NCBI RefSeq assembly: GCF_014842925.1
Contig: NZ_JACYXJ010000003.1
Coordinates: 434,001 to 498,000, forward strand
Direction of reading: 5' to 3'
From: Roseibium polysiphoniae
Lineage (GTDB): Bacteria; Pseudomonadota; Alphaproteobacteria; Rhizobiales; Stappiaceae
Length of the DNA stretch: 64,000 bases
In this document: one piece after another, positions 42,166-51,760 of the stretch
How the letters are laid out: each line of letters starts with the position of its first letter
How positions within the stretch are numbered: position 1 is the stretch's first letter
Made by a program: the position numbers and the translations under genes
Notes under the pieces: model-generated
Database searches by the model: none
Seen by the model: the letters and a program-made list of their open reading frames with translations, nothing else
Told to the model about the DNA's origin: nothing

Positions 42166-42675
42166 ATGGCGGACGAAGATGCTGGTGCTGCCGACGACGA
42201 AACAGACGGCGAAGCCGAAGGTGGGGGCGGCAAGAAGAAGCTGATCCTCTTTGGAGGCATCGGCGCCGTTGTTCTCATAGGGGCCGGTGCTGGCGCCTAT
42301 TTCTTTCTCGCGGGCGGCGACGCTCCGGCTCCGACCGTGGATGGCGAACAGCCTGTCGTGGAAGAGCAGAAGCCGGTGGTGTTTTACGATCTGCCGGAAA
42401 TGACCGTGAATTTGGCGACCGACGGACGCACCACCTACCTGAAGGTGCGCATCGCGCTCGAGGTTCAGGATCGGGGGATGGTCGATCAGATCTCACCCTA
42501 CCTGCCGCGTATTCTTGATGCTTTCCAGATCTATCTGCGAGAGCTTCGCCCCGCGGACCTAGAAGGGTCTGCTGGTCTGTTTCGTCTGAAGGAAGAATTG
42601 CTCAGACGCATCAATCTTTCTGTCTACCCAGCACGGGTCGAGGGTGTCCTGTTCAAGGAAATTCTCGTTCAGTAA
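42166..42675 (+). CDS. fliL: flagellar basal-body protein FliL
   Basis: A 169-residue inner-membrane protein that surrounds stator units. An acidic 25-residue cytoplasmic start, one membrane helix (about 26-48, KKLILFGGIGAVVLIGAGAGAYFFLA) and a periplasmic domain with YDLPEMTVNLATDGRTTYLKVRIALEV and the C-terminal SVYPARVEGVLFKEILVQ. I use the ATG at 42166 with GGAG upstream, rather than the TTG one codon earlier. It heads fliL-fliM-DUF6468-motE. Confidence 0.95.
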   Translation: MADEDAGAADDETDGEAEGGGGKKKLILFGGIGAVVLIGAGAGAYFFLAGGDAPAPTVDGEQPVVEEQKPVVFYDLPEMTVNLATDGRTTYLKVRIALEVQDRGMVDQISPYLPRILDAFQIYLRELRPADLEGSAGLFRLKEELLRRINLSVYPARVEGVLFKEILVQ

Positions 42676-42698
42676 GTGCAGGCTCCTGATGGTGCGAA

Positions 42699-43928
42699 AT
42701 GGCTGACGACGACGATCTAACCGAAGAAGATATGGCCGATGCCTGGGGCGCTGCCCTGGCAGAGCAAGGTGCGGGCGACGACGAGGGTGATGACCTTGCG
42801 GCGGCGTGGGGTGCTGCGCTTGAAGAGCAGGGCGCCGGTACTTCGGATGACATGGCGGCCCAATGGGCTGCGATGATCGATGACAGCGAGCCTGATCTTG
42901 AAAACGCCACCCGGGGCGCCGACCGTGTTCTGAACCAGGAGGAAATCGATAACCTCCTCGGCTTCAACATCGACGACACGATTGCAGGCGACCAGAGCGG
43001 AATTCGCGCACTTATCAACTCGGCAATGGTGTCCTACGAACGCCTGCCGATGCTGGAAATCGTCTTCGACAGGCTCGTTCGTCTGACGACCACATCCTTG
43101 CGCAATTTCACCTCCGACAACGTTGAAGTTTCGCTGGATTCCATCAGTTCGGTCCGGTTTGGTGACTACCTCAACTCCATTCCTCTGCCTGCCATTCTGG
43201 GTGTCTTCAAGGCGGAAGAATGGGATGGATTTGGCCTGATCACAGTTGAATCGAGCCTAATCTACTCGATCATCGACGTGCTTTTGGGTGGTGGGCGTGG
43301 AACCACGGCTGTGCGTGTCGAGGGCCGGCCCTATACGACGATTGAAACCGGGTTGGTGCAGCAGATGGTGTCGCTGATCCTGCAGGATGCGGAGCAGGCC
43401 TTCGCACCTTTGAGCCCGGTGCATTTCAATCTGGAGCGACTGGAAACGAACCCGCGTTTCGCGGCTATTTCTCGTCCGGCAAACGCGGCCATTCTCGTAG
43501 AGCTGCGGATCGATATGGAAGATCGCGGCGGCACCGTCGAGATCATGATGCCCTATGCAACACTGGAGCCGATTCGCGATCTGCTGCTCCAGATGTTCAT
43601 GGGCGAGAAGTTCGGCCGTGATGCGACCTGGGAAGGTCACCTGGCGTCGGAAATTCACGCTGCGGAAGTGGAGGTGGATGCGGTGCTTTACGAAACTCAC
43701 CTGCCACTTGGGCGGGTTTTGAGTCTGGATGTTGGGCAAACATTGATATTCGACGTCGACCCGTCGGATCCGGTCTTGATAAAATGTGGCAACATCCCGT
43801 TGACCGAAGGCACACTCGGCAAGGTCGAGGATTCGATCGCAATTCGTGTCGCCAAGAACCTGCGAAAACCGAAAATGACCCTAGCTGCGTTTGAGCGGGC
43901 CATGCAAAACGAAATGGATGCACAATGA
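42699..43928 (+). CDS. fliM: flagellar motor switch protein FliM with N-terminal repeat extension
   Basis: C-ring switch protein of 409 residues (E. coli FliM is 334). The EIDNLLG element (about residues 78-88), then the CheC-like middle domain with NSAMVSYERLPMLEIVFDRL and a C-terminal SpoA/FliN-like domain (GRVLSLDVGQTLIFD) are all present. An acidic extension of about 75 residues precedes them and holds three repeats of DxAxxWxAxxxE type (around residues 12-25, 33-46 and 50-60). Overlaps the next gene by ATGA. Confidence 0.95.
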   Translation: MADDDDLTEEDMADAWGAALAEQGAGDDEGDDLAAAWGAALEEQGAGTSDDMAAQWAAMIDDSEPDLENATRGADRVLNQEEIDNLLGFNIDDTIAGDQSGIRALINSAMVSYERLPMLEIVFDRLVRLTTTSLRNFTSDNVEVSLDSISSVRFGDYLNSIPLPAILGVFKAEEWDGFGLITVESSLIYSIIDVLLGGGRGTTAVRVEGRPYTTIETGLVQQMVSLILQDAEQAFAPLSPVHFNLERLETNPRFAAISRPANAAILVELRIDMEDRGGTVEIMMPYATLEPIRDLLLQMFMGEKFGRDATWEGHLASEIHAAEVEVDAVLYETHLPLGRVLSLDVGQTLIFDVDPSDPVLIKCGNIPLTEGTLGKVEDSIAIRVAKNLRKPKMTLAAFERAMQNEMDAQ

Positions 43929-44542
43929 GCCCTTTGCCCGTCGGAATGATTATCGAAGGTCTGGTCGCCGTTCTTCTGCTGGTCACGATCGGATATTGCT
44001 TCACCTTGAACCGCCGCCTGCAGCGCTTGCGAGCCGATGAGGAAACTCTTCGTGCGACGATCTCCGAGCTGATGACCGCAACAGAGATTGCCGAGCGGGC
44101 GATCCTTGGCCTCAAGGCGACGGCATCGGAAGCAGACAAGACCCTGGGGAGCCGCCTGGTTGCGGCGGAGCAGATGTCAGCTGCACTGGTTGGTCAGGTC
44201 GCCGAAGGGGAGAAGATCTTCACGCGGATCAGCCAGATCGCCGAGGCTGCGCGGGCTGCCACTGCCGAGCGAGACGCTTATCAGGCCCCGCATGCAGGCT
44301 ATGGGCATCCGGACCCCGCTCCGTATCCCCAAGGCGGCTATGTTCCGCAGCAGCCTCAGCAGGCCTACGCGCCGGCGCCGCCTCAATATGGGGTGCACCC
44401 GCCAGCAGCTCCGGCCGCGCAGTCTGGCGCAGGCGGTTCCCAGCGCCGGTCGGGCCGTACGGATGACATCAGAAGCGCGGCGGCCGAGGCAACGGCCAGG
44501 CTGGAGCAGTTCCGCAAGCGGTCTGGAGGCGCAGCTGCATGA
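43925..44542 (+). CDS. DUF6468 domain membrane protein in the flagellar operon
   Basis: A 205-residue protein with one N-terminal membrane helix (about 6-28, GMIIEGLVAVLLLVTIGYCFTL), a coiled-coil segment (about 29-110, NRRLQRLRADEETLRATISEL onward) and a Pro/Tyr/Gln-rich C-terminal half. It matches DUF6468, which recurs between fliM and motE-like genes in Alphaproteobacteria. Both ends overlap neighbours by 4 bases, so it is made together with FliM and MotE. A motor or stator role is likely from context only. Confidence 0.82.
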   Translation: MSPLPVGMIIEGLVAVLLLVTIGYCFTLNRRLQRLRADEETLRATISELMTATEIAERAILGLKATASEADKTLGSRLVAAEQMSAALVGQVAEGEKIFTRISQIAEAARAATAERDAYQAPHAGYGHPDPAPYPQGGYVPQQPQQAYAPAPPQYGVHPPAAPAAQSGAGGSQRRSGRTDDIRSAAAEATARLEQFRKRSGGAAA

Positions 44543-45243
44543 ACCTTCGCCTGCTGCCATTGTTAGCCATTTCAGCCAGCGCCCTTTTGGCGCTGAAGCT
44601 GCTTGGGCTTGTGATGGACAGCGGTGTTGGTGTCGCCCCGATCAAATCTGCTGTGGCGCAGGAAACGCCCGCAGAGACAGCTGGCGAAGGCATGCCGCCG
44701 GCAGCCGAGGGCGAGATTGAGCCCGCGGAAGAAGAAAGCCCGGCAACGGACGGACCGCCGCCACTGCCTGACTCCCTGGAAATCGGTGGCTCTGCTGCCG
44801 AAAGAGCCGTCCTCGAAAGCCTCGGCAAACGCCGGCAAACGCTCGAGAAGCAGGAGGGGCAGCTTGACCTGAGGGAGAAGCTCCTGCAGGCGACTGAAGA
44901 ACGCATCCAGAAACGTGTCGATGAGCTCAAGCAGCTTGAGCAGCGGATCGAGGGTGTTGTTGAGGAGAAGCGCAAGCAGGAAGATAGCGAGATCGCAGGC
45001 CTTGTCACCATGTATGAAAACATGAAGCCCAAGGACGCCGCTCGGATCTTTGACCGCCTTTCCCTGCCGATCCTGCTCAAGGTGGTGCGGCAGATGAAAC
45101 CCCGGAAGATGGCCGATGTCCTGAGCAAGATGTCGCCTGAGGCGGCAGAGAAGCTGACCGTTGCCATTGCAAGCGGTGCTTCCAATCCTCAGCCGACTCA
45201 GCAGGAGGCTGCCGGTGATCTGCCGAAAATCCGCTCAAACTGA
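44539..45243 (+). CDS. motE: MotE-family motility chaperone (MgtE_N-like)
   Basis: A 234-residue periplasmic or membrane-tethered protein. A hydrophobic N terminus (LRLLPLLAISASALLALKLLGLV) precedes an acidic linker, a coiled coil (about 105-150, LEKQEGQLDLREKLLQATEER) and a C-terminal MgtE_N-like helical domain (LVTMYENMKPKDAARIFDRL, LPILLKVVRQMKPRKMADVLSKM). MotE in Sinorhizobium protects and folds the periplasmic motility protein MotC. No motC is in the window. Confidence 0.85.
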   Translation: MNLRLLPLLAISASALLALKLLGLVMDSGVGVAPIKSAVAQETPAETAGEGMPPAAEGEIEPAEEESPATDGPPPLPDSLEIGGSAAERAVLESLGKRRQTLEKQEGQLDLREKLLQATEERIQKRVDELKQLEQRIEGVVEEKRKQEDSEIAGLVTMYENMKPKDAARIFDRLSLPILLKVVRQMKPRKMADVLSKMSPEAAEKLTVAIASGASNPQPTQQEAAGDLPKIRSN

Positions 45244-45336
45244 CCGATATGCCTGCATTTAACCAGGCAGTGTAAGGACGCGTTAAGACCGCATAACTAA
45301 AGGTAAAGTGTTAGGCGGCATCCAAAGGACGAAATT

Positions 45337-48300
45337 GTGCTGAAGCACTTTGGGCAACAGGAAATGAAAGGCGAGGCCTTTCTGCTTGCCGCCGTGCACA
45401 AGTTGCTGCGCGGCGCGTTTGCCCTCCTGTGTCTGATCGCCTGTCCTTCCTTTGTTGCGCCAGCCTTCTCTCAGGCGCTTGAGCCCGTTCAGTTCAAGGT
45501 CCTTCCATCGCCCGGTTACGGCCGCATGGTGCTGACATTTTCCGACCGGACGCTGCTTCCCCACTATGACGCCGTTGTCACCGGCGGCGTTCTGCGCATT
45601 TCCTTCGAAGAGCCGATCGATATCGACGTCGATGATGTGCCACTGGATCTTGGCGACTACATCACGATCGCCCGTCGCGATCCGGATGGCAGCGCCATAC
45701 GGTTTGCTCTGAAAGGGCAGTTCAAGATCAACACGCTTGAGGCCGGTGAGAAACTCTTCGTCGACATTCTGCCGGCCAACTGGCAGGGGCTGCCGCCCGG
45801 CCTGCCGGACGATGTGGTGCGCGAGCTGGCCAAGCGGGCCGAAGAGGCCATGCGCAAGGTGCGGGCTCTGGAGCAGGCGCGGCTGAAGGCGAAAGAAGGT
45901 CCGTCCGTGGATCTGCACATCGGCGAGCACCCGACCTTCACGCGGCTCGTCTTTGACTGGTCGATCCGGTTCGACACGGCATTTGTGCGTGAAGACGATA
46001 TCATCAAGCTGACGTTCAATCATCCGGCTCAGCTGGATATCTCGGAATTGCGGGCCCATCTGCCGCAAGGCGTGGTGGACGCCACGTCGTTCCTGGACAA
46101 GGGCAAGCTGAAGTTCCTGATGCGGATCGAGCCATCGGTCGACATCCGGGCGTTTCGCGAAAACCAGACCTATGTCATCGACATCACGCCCGAGAACAAG
46201 GAACCGGTCGACCCGGCCAACCAGCTGATCAATGAAGAGCTGAACACGACCCAGGGCGGCTCGCGTAAAAACATGATCACGGCGCCGGGGGTTCGTAACA
46301 CCGAGCCGGAAGCGGCTGCCGCGCCAAGCGCTGCTGCACCTCAGCCCGTCAACGTGACCGCTCCGGCCCCTGAACCAGACGTGCCGCAGATGTCCGACGA
46401 GGCGGCTGCGTTCGGCATGATCCCCTTCGACGGCAGCGCACCTGCAGCTCACGAGCCTGCCCCGACACAGCCTCAGCCTGCGGTCGAGAGACAGCCGGAA
46501 CCTGAAGCCGCTGCTCCGGCAGAGCAGGAGGTCAAGGCCGAGCCAGAGGTTGCCGAAGCGCAATCCGTAGACGTGGCCGAGGCTGCCGAGGAACCTGCGG
46601 AAACAGAAGTTGCCTCGAACGTCCCGAGACCGAAGCCGGTGCCGGCAGACGCGCAAGATGCTCCTGGAGCCGCGATTGACCTGGCATCTGCGGCTTCGGA
46701 GCCGGTGGAGGAACCTGACGCGGTCGATCCTGCTGAAGCTCAAGTTACGGAGACTGAAGCACGCGAAGTGCTGGAAGAGATTGAGAACGCTGTCGCCGAG
46801 GCCGCTGAAAACATGGCGCCTTCGGAAGTGGTTGCGGCAGTGCCCGCGCCGGAATTGTCCGCAGAGCGAATACCAGTTGCCGCCGCGGACGGACTGGAGC
46901 TGACCTCGACCATTTCCCCGACAGAGGTGCCCGGGGATGTCGGGGGAGCCGCGATGCCGCTCGTCGGTTCGATGGAAGAGGCGCAGCCGGTGACCCGGAC
47001 GATGCAGCCCGCGTCTGAAGTGCCCATGCCCGCCCCGGCGCCTGCGTTGGAGCCCGTTGAGGCCGAGCCGGTTGAAGTGCAGCAGGTCTTGCCAGCGTCT
47101 GGTGCGGCTTTGCCGCCCGCGATGGTTCTGGAGAACGCTGGCGGCGGTGAGGAAGCCTGGCGTGCCCAGGGCGGAGCCGAGCTTAGCCAGATCCAGAATT
47201 CGCCGGAACAGCCGCCAGCCGACTTTGCCGAAGAGATCCGGAACTTCGTGTCGGCTGAGGCGCGCCGGATCGGCAACACGGTGCGGATCGTCTTCCCGTT
47301 CCTTGAGCCGGTTTCCAGTGCTGTCTTCCGACGCAATGACAGCATCTGGATGGTGTTCGACACCGGTGCCACGATTGATACGCGTGGAATGGTGTCCGCT
47401 CTTGCCGAAACGGCTGAGAACATCCAGGTCGAAGAGCATGACGGCTATCAGGTGCTGCGTCTCGACCTCAATGATCCGGTTCTTGCGACTGTCGGACTCG
47501 ATGGCAACTCCTGGAGCCTGGTGATTGGGGACATGATCCTGGAACCGTCGATTCCGCTGCGGCTTGAACGCAATGTGCGCGGAGATGGTGGCTCGGTCCT
47601 GCGCGTGCTTTACAAGGATCCGCAGAACATTCGTGAGATCACCGATCCCTTCGTTGGTGACAAGATCGCGCTGGTAACCGGTTTCGGCCCCCCACGCGGT
47701 CTGTTGAAACAGCAAAGGTTCGTTGATCTCGACGCCCTGAGTTCTGCGCAGGGCATTGCGATGGCGCTGAAGTCTGATGGCGTCACCATGGAGCTCCTCG
47801 GTGATGACGTCATCATCGAGAAGGTTGGCGGGTTGTCCCTTTCCAGCCGGCATTTGCGCGGTGGCACGGGTGCTTTCAATTCAATCGTCGATCCGAACGA
47901 GCCTGGCTATGTCGAGTTCGTGTCTCTGGCGACCAACGGACCATCGACTTACCGCGAACGACTGAACAAACTTCAGACGGACCTGACCAACGCTCCCAAG
48001 GGCAAGCGCCGCAAGCAGCTCATGGATCTGGCGCGCTTTTACCTTGCGCATCAGTTTGCGCAGGAATCGCTGGGTCTGATGCAGCTGGCGGTCGAAGAAG
48101 AGCCGGCGCTGGCCGAGGACAGTTCCTACAATCTGATGATGGGCGCGGCCTATACGCTCGCAGATCGGCCGGATGAGGCCTATGATCACCTGAACCGGCC
48201 TGAACTCAAGAACAGCCCGGATGGCGCCGTCTGGCAGACCATTGTTGATGTTGCGCTTGGCAACTGGACAGCCGCACGCATCGCGATGCCGCGCGGGCGC

Positions 48301-49650
48301 GCCGTGATTGGCAATTATCCAAAGGCAATCCAGGCGGAATTCAACCTTGCTGCCGCCCATGCCATGGTCGAGGCGAATGACTTTGGCGTGGCCAACAGCA
48401 TTCTGGCCGAGATTGAACCGAGTGAGGTCTCCAAGTCCCAGGCGGCGCGCTACGATATTCTGCGCGGCCGTGTTGCCGACGCCTCCGGCCGGTCTCAGGA
48501 AGCATTGACCGCCTTCGACCTGGTGGCGAAATCCGATGACCGTCCCCGCGCCGCGGAGGCGGAGTATCGCGCCTTGCGCATTCGCTATCGCGACGGCGAG
48601 ATGAACATCGAGGAGGCGATCGATCAATTGGCCGCGCTGGCAACCACCTGGCGCGGTGACGAAATCGAACTCCGCACGCTGCGCTTCCTGTCTCAGCTTC
48701 ACGCGGAGACCGGAAACTACCGCGAAGCTTTTGAGTCCATGAAATCGGCTGTGCAGGCCGATCCGGAAGCCGATACGACGCGTTTGCTCCAAGAAGAGAT
48801 GAACGGTCTTTTTGCGTCGCTCTTCCTTGACGGCAAAGCCGACGAGATGCCGACAGTAAAAGCACTGTCGCTCTACTATGATTTCCGCGAGATGACACCC
48901 ATCGGCCGCCTTGGCGATGAGATGGTCCGGGGATTGGCCAAGAAACTGGTCGAGGTGGATCTTCTGGACCAGGCTGCCGAACTGCTGCGCCACCAGGTGG
49001 ACAACCGCCTGAAAGGTGCTGCGCGTGCGCAGATCGCGGCGGACCTTGGGGCCATCTATCTGATCGACCGCAAGCCTGAGCAGGCGCTCAGGGTGTTGAA
49101 CCAGACGCGTCAGGCGAGCCTGCCGTCAACGCTTGAGCGTCAGCGCAACATTGTCGAGGCGCGCGCCTTGACGGCCAGCGGGCGGCCGGATCTCGCTCTT
49201 GAGCTTGTCCGCAACATGCGCGGAAGTGACGTGGACCGCCTGCGCGCGGATACCTTCTGGGCCGCGCAAAGCTGGCGTGATGCTGGTGAGCAGCTCGAGG
49301 CCATGCACGGGTCGCGGTGGTCAGACAACATTCCGCTCGACCCGCTTGAGCGCCGCGATATCCTGCGCGCAGGGATCGCCTATTCCCTTGCCGGTGACCA
49401 GCTCAGCCTGAACCGTCTGCAGAACAAATATATGGCGAAGATGACGGACAGCCCTGAGGCGCTCGCCTTTGAGGTCGTGACGCGTCCGATTGAAGCGCAG
49501 GGCGTCGAGTTCCTTGAGGTGGCCAACCGGCTGGCCGGCACCGATGAACTCGAGACATTCATGGAAGAGTATCGGCGCCAATACATGACACCGGACCGCT
49601 CGCCTGATCAGGCAGCAACGGAAGGCGTCGACACGACAGACGCCGGCTAG
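45337..49650 (+). CDS. giant AMIN/TPR-like envelope protein next to motility genes
   Basis: A 1437-residue secreted or membrane protein of no named function. It starts at GTG (45337) with AAGGA 7 bases upstream; an ATG at 45364 is possible. A signal-like segment (about 15-45) precedes two beta-rich AMIN-like regions (about 50-145 and 190-290), a Pro/Glu/Ala-rich low-complexity region (about 310-620), another AMIN-like region (about 640-850) and an all-helical region (about 880-1400) with TPR-like pairs such as FYLAHQFAQESLGLMQLAVEEEP. It follows motE by 93 bases, suggesting a motor-linked envelope role; other roles are possible. Confidence 0.75.
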   Translation: MLKHFGQQEMKGEAFLLAAVHKLLRGAFALLCLIACPSFVAPAFSQALEPVQFKVLPSPGYGRMVLTFSDRTLLPHYDAVVTGGVLRISFEEPIDIDVDDVPLDLGDYITIARRDPDGSAIRFALKGQFKINTLEAGEKLFVDILPANWQGLPPGLPDDVVRELAKRAEEAMRKVRALEQARLKAKEGPSVDLHIGEHPTFTRLVFDWSIRFDTAFVREDDIIKLTFNHPAQLDISELRAHLPQGVVDATSFLDKGKLKFLMRIEPSVDIRAFRENQTYVIDITPENKEPVDPANQLINEELNTTQGGSRKNMITAPGVRNTEPEAAAAPSAAAPQPVNVTAPAPEPDVPQMSDEAAAFGMIPFDGSAPAAHEPAPTQPQPAVERQPEPEAAAPAEQEVKAEPEVAEAQSVDVAEAAEEPAETEVASNVPRPKPVPADAQDAPGAAIDLASAASEPVEEPDAVDPAEAQVTETEAREVLEEIENAVAEAAENMAPSEVVAAVPAPELSAERIPVAAADGLELTSTISPTEVPGDVGGAAMPLVGSMEEAQPVTRTMQPASEVPMPAPAPALEPVEAEPVEVQQVLPASGAALPPAMVLENAGGGEEAWRAQGGAELSQIQNSPEQPPADFAEEIRNFVSAEARRIGNTVRIVFPFLEPVSSAVFRRNDSIWMVFDTGATIDTRGMVSALAETAENIQVEEHDGYQVLRLDLNDPVLATVGLDGNSWSLVIGDMILEPSIPLRLERNVRGDGGSVLRVLYKDPQNIREITDPFVGDKIALVTGFGPPRGLLKQQRFVDLDALSSAQGIAMALKSDGVTMELLGDDVIIEKVGGLSLSSRHLRGGTGAFNSIVDPNEPGYVEFVSLATNGPSTYRERLNKLQTDLTNAPKGKRRKQLMDLARFYLAHQFAQESLGLMQLAVEEEPALAEDSSYNLMMGAAYTLADRPDEAYDHLNRPELKNSPDGAVWQTIVDVALGNWTAARIAMPRGRAVIGNYPKAIQAEFNLAAAHAMVEANDFGVANSILAEIEPSEVSKSQAARYDILRGRVADASGRSQEALTAFDLVAKSDDRPRAAEAEYRALRIRYRDGEMNIEEAIDQLAALATTWRGDEIELRTLRFLSQLHAETGNYREAFESMKSAVQADPEADTTRLLQEEMNGLFASLFLDGKADEMPTVKALSLYYDFREMTPIGRLGDEMVRGLAKKLVEVDLLDQAAELLRHQVDNRLKGAARAQIAADLGAIYLIDRKPEQALRVLNQTRQASLPSTLERQRNIVEARALTASGRPDLALELVRNMRGSDVDRLRADTFWAAQSWRDAGEQLEAMHGSRWSDNIPLDPLERRDILRAGIAYSLAGDQLSLNRLQNKYMAKMTDSPEALAFEVVTRPIEAQGVEFLEVANRLAGTDELETFMEEYRRQYMTPDRSPDQAATEGVDTTDAG

Positions 49651-49785
49651 CCTCGCCTGCCGAGTTGGCCCTGCCGGATGTCGCTATGAGATCCGCCCGC
49701 GCCAGAGCGTTTAAAGGGTGAATTCTCTTCCCTTCGGCCTTTCGTGACTTTTCAAACAGCCACGAGCGCAATCAGACGTAGCGGA

Positions 49786-50883
49786 TCAGATCGCGATCTT
49801 TTGGCCAAAGTCCTGCATGTTGAGATGCATTGAGGCCTCGGCCCTGTAGCGCTGAACCAGCTCGTGAATGTTTCTCGTGCTGCGCCCCAGCCAGGTGCCT
49901 CGGGCTTTCAGAAGATCTCGATAGGTCGTGTCACTGACACCGGTTCGCAGCATCAGCATCATGACGGCAGCGTCGGAGTCCGACCTGAACGTATCCATGA
50001 TGACGTTGCATTCCAGATTGACGTTGCGGCTGATGAGCCACGCAGCCGCGTCGACGCGTCCTTGCTGAAACAGCGTCAAAAGGATTGCGTCGAAGGAAAG
50101 TTCACCGCTGGCGATATTGATGTTCGCCTCGTGGCGGGACAAAACCTGACCGTCGATCTCAATTTCCTCGTTCTGATCCAGGTCGGCGACGCTTTTGGCC
50201 AAGGGTTCGAGCGCGTTCCTTTCCATGGCCTGTTTCAGGGGCTCTGGCACCAATGGGCAACCGTTCTCGATGACCTGGGAAAGGGTCTCATGGAACCCCT
50301 CATCAACCATGGCGCGGCGGGCGAGTCCTGCCAGAACGCGCGCCTCGGTATTTGCGAAGATCAGCAGAGCCAGCGTTGCTTTGATGGACAGGGTTGCGGT
50401 TGTATTGGCCACAAGAGCATTGGTGACGGGGCGCGGTGCGCGGGCAATGAGCTTGTCGGCAACGTCTTCGCTCAGATTGCGCCGGCGCGCCAGAGAGAGG
50501 CGGTGCTGGTTGGAGCCATGCATCGCCAGCTTCATAAGGGCTTTCTGGCTGACGACCGGGGAGGATTCGATGACCGGCTCCGACAGCTCATAGTTTTCCT
50601 CTGCCAGGCGATCCGCAAGCTCGGACGTAATGCGATTGGTCTTGGCAAGGCGAACAACCAGCTCGTAGCGAGCTTCCAGGTCGAGCTGATCGAAAACGGA
50701 GAGGACAATCTTGCAGAAAAGCTCCCGTTCCACTGCGCTCGGCTCGTGATCCTCGGACTTGGCATATTCCGCGACGAGGGCGCGGATCAGGCGTGAACGC
50801 GCCTCGGGCTCACGCGTTTTTGCAAGTTGCTCAAGGTTGTCACGAAGCACGGTGATTTCAACTCTGTTTGTGTAGAAAACCAT
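49786..50883 (-). CDS. DUF2336 domain protein
   Basis: A 365-residue, almost wholly alpha-helical cytoplasmic protein matching DUF2336, a HEAT-like family common in Alphaproteobacteria. Segments such as LSLARRRNLSEDVADKLIARA and TNALVANTTATLSIKATLALL repeat at about 35-40-residue spacing. No enzymatic motif is visible. The start is uncertain: ATG at 50883 has a weak ribosome site and a GTG 33 bases on is equally placed. It follows fliP on the same strand (109 bases) and may act in regulation or second-messenger signalling, as guessed for the family. Confidence 0.8.
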   Translation of the reverse strand: MVFYTNRVEITVLRDNLEQLAKTREPEARSRLIRALVAEYAKSEDHEPSAVERELFCKIVLSVFDQLDLEARYELVVRLAKTNRITSELADRLAEENYELSEPVIESSPVVSQKALMKLAMHGSNQHRLSLARRRNLSEDVADKLIARAPRPVTNALVANTTATLSIKATLALLIFANTEARVLAGLARRAMVDEGFHETLSQVIENGCPLVPEPLKQAMERNALEPLAKSVADLDQNEEIEIDGQVLSRHEANINIASGELSFDAILLTLFQQGRVDAAAWLISRNVNLECNVIMDTFRSDSDAAVMMLMLRTGVSDTTYRDLLKARGTWLGRSTRNIHELVQRYRAEASMHLNMQDFGQKIAI

Positions 50884-50992
50884 CCACGATGGCTGGAACC
50901 ACCATCCAAACAGGAATCGATTAATTTTTCACAAGCTTCCCCTAAGTTGTATTAAATAATGCGTACACTATTTCTGCTTCAAGGTGGCGTGG

Positions 50993-51760
50993 CTAAACAG
51001 CGCCGAAACTCTTGACCAGACTGCCGGCCACCATGTTCCAACCGTCTACAAGCACAAAGAAAATCAGCTTGAACGGCAGTGAGATGACGACGGGCGGCAG
51101 CATCATCATACCCATGGACATCAGCACCGAGGCGATCACGAGATCGATGATCAAAAACGGCAGGTAGAGCAGGAAGCCGATCTCGAAGGCACGCCGGAGC
51201 TCGCTGATCATGAAAGCGGGCACAAGCGTGCTCATGGCCAGATCTTCAGGGCTCTCAGGTGCATCACTGCCCGACAGCTCCTGAAACAGCGCGAGGTCTT
51301 TCTCCCTGACCTGGGACAGCATGAAGGTGCGGAAGGGATCGGCGGCGCGTTCATAAGCCTGTTCGAACTCGATCGTTCCGTCAACCAACGGTACGACGGC
51401 CTCGTTGTAAGCGGTCTGAAGCGTCGGGGCCATGATGAAGGCGCTGAGAAACAGCGCAAGCGAGACCATGACCATATTGGGCGGGGCGGTCTGCAAGCCA
51501 ATCGCCGAGCGCAGGAGTGAGAGAACAACCACGATCCTTGTGAAGCTCGTCACCATGACCAGGATCGATGGCGCCAGGCTCAGGATGGTCAGGAGCGCGA
51601 CAAGCTGGACGGCGCGCTCGGTGAGGCTCGCGTCCTCACCAAAGCCGACGGTTATCTCCTGGGCGAAAGCCGGGCCGGCCAGGAGGAACAGAAAGGTCCC
51701 TAGGCCGGCTGCCGCACAAAGGTTCAGCCGCGAAGCTTGGCGGCCGAGAGTTGGGGTCAT
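50993..51760 (-). CDS. fliP: flagellar export gate protein FliP
   Basis: A 255-residue core protein of the type III export gate. A cleavable signal peptide (residues about 1-34, ending GPAFAQ) is followed by [20 protein letters not shown] and [19 protein letters not shown], then [40 protein letters not shown], all diagnostic. It overlaps fliO by 4 bases. Its partners fliQ and fliR lie across the intergenic region on the other strand. Confidence 0.97.
   Translation of the reverse strand: MTPTLGRQASRLNLCAAAGLGTFLFLLAGPAFAQEITVGFGEDASLTERAVQLVALLTILSLAPSILVMVTSFTRIVVVLSLLRSAIGLQTAPPNMVMVSLALFLSAFIMAPTLQTAYNEAVVPLVDGTIEFEQAYERAADPFRTFMLSQVREKDLALFQELSGSDAPESPEDLAMSTLVPAFMISELRRAFEIGFLLYLPFLIIDLVIASVLMSMGMMMLPPVVISLPFKLIFFVLVDGWNMVAGSLVKSFGAV

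Noticed and set aside
45283..47853. An 856-codon frame on the minus strand opposite the AMIN/TPR gene
   Set aside because: Its product is low-complexity Arg/His-rich sequence produced by the codon bias of the plus-strand gene.
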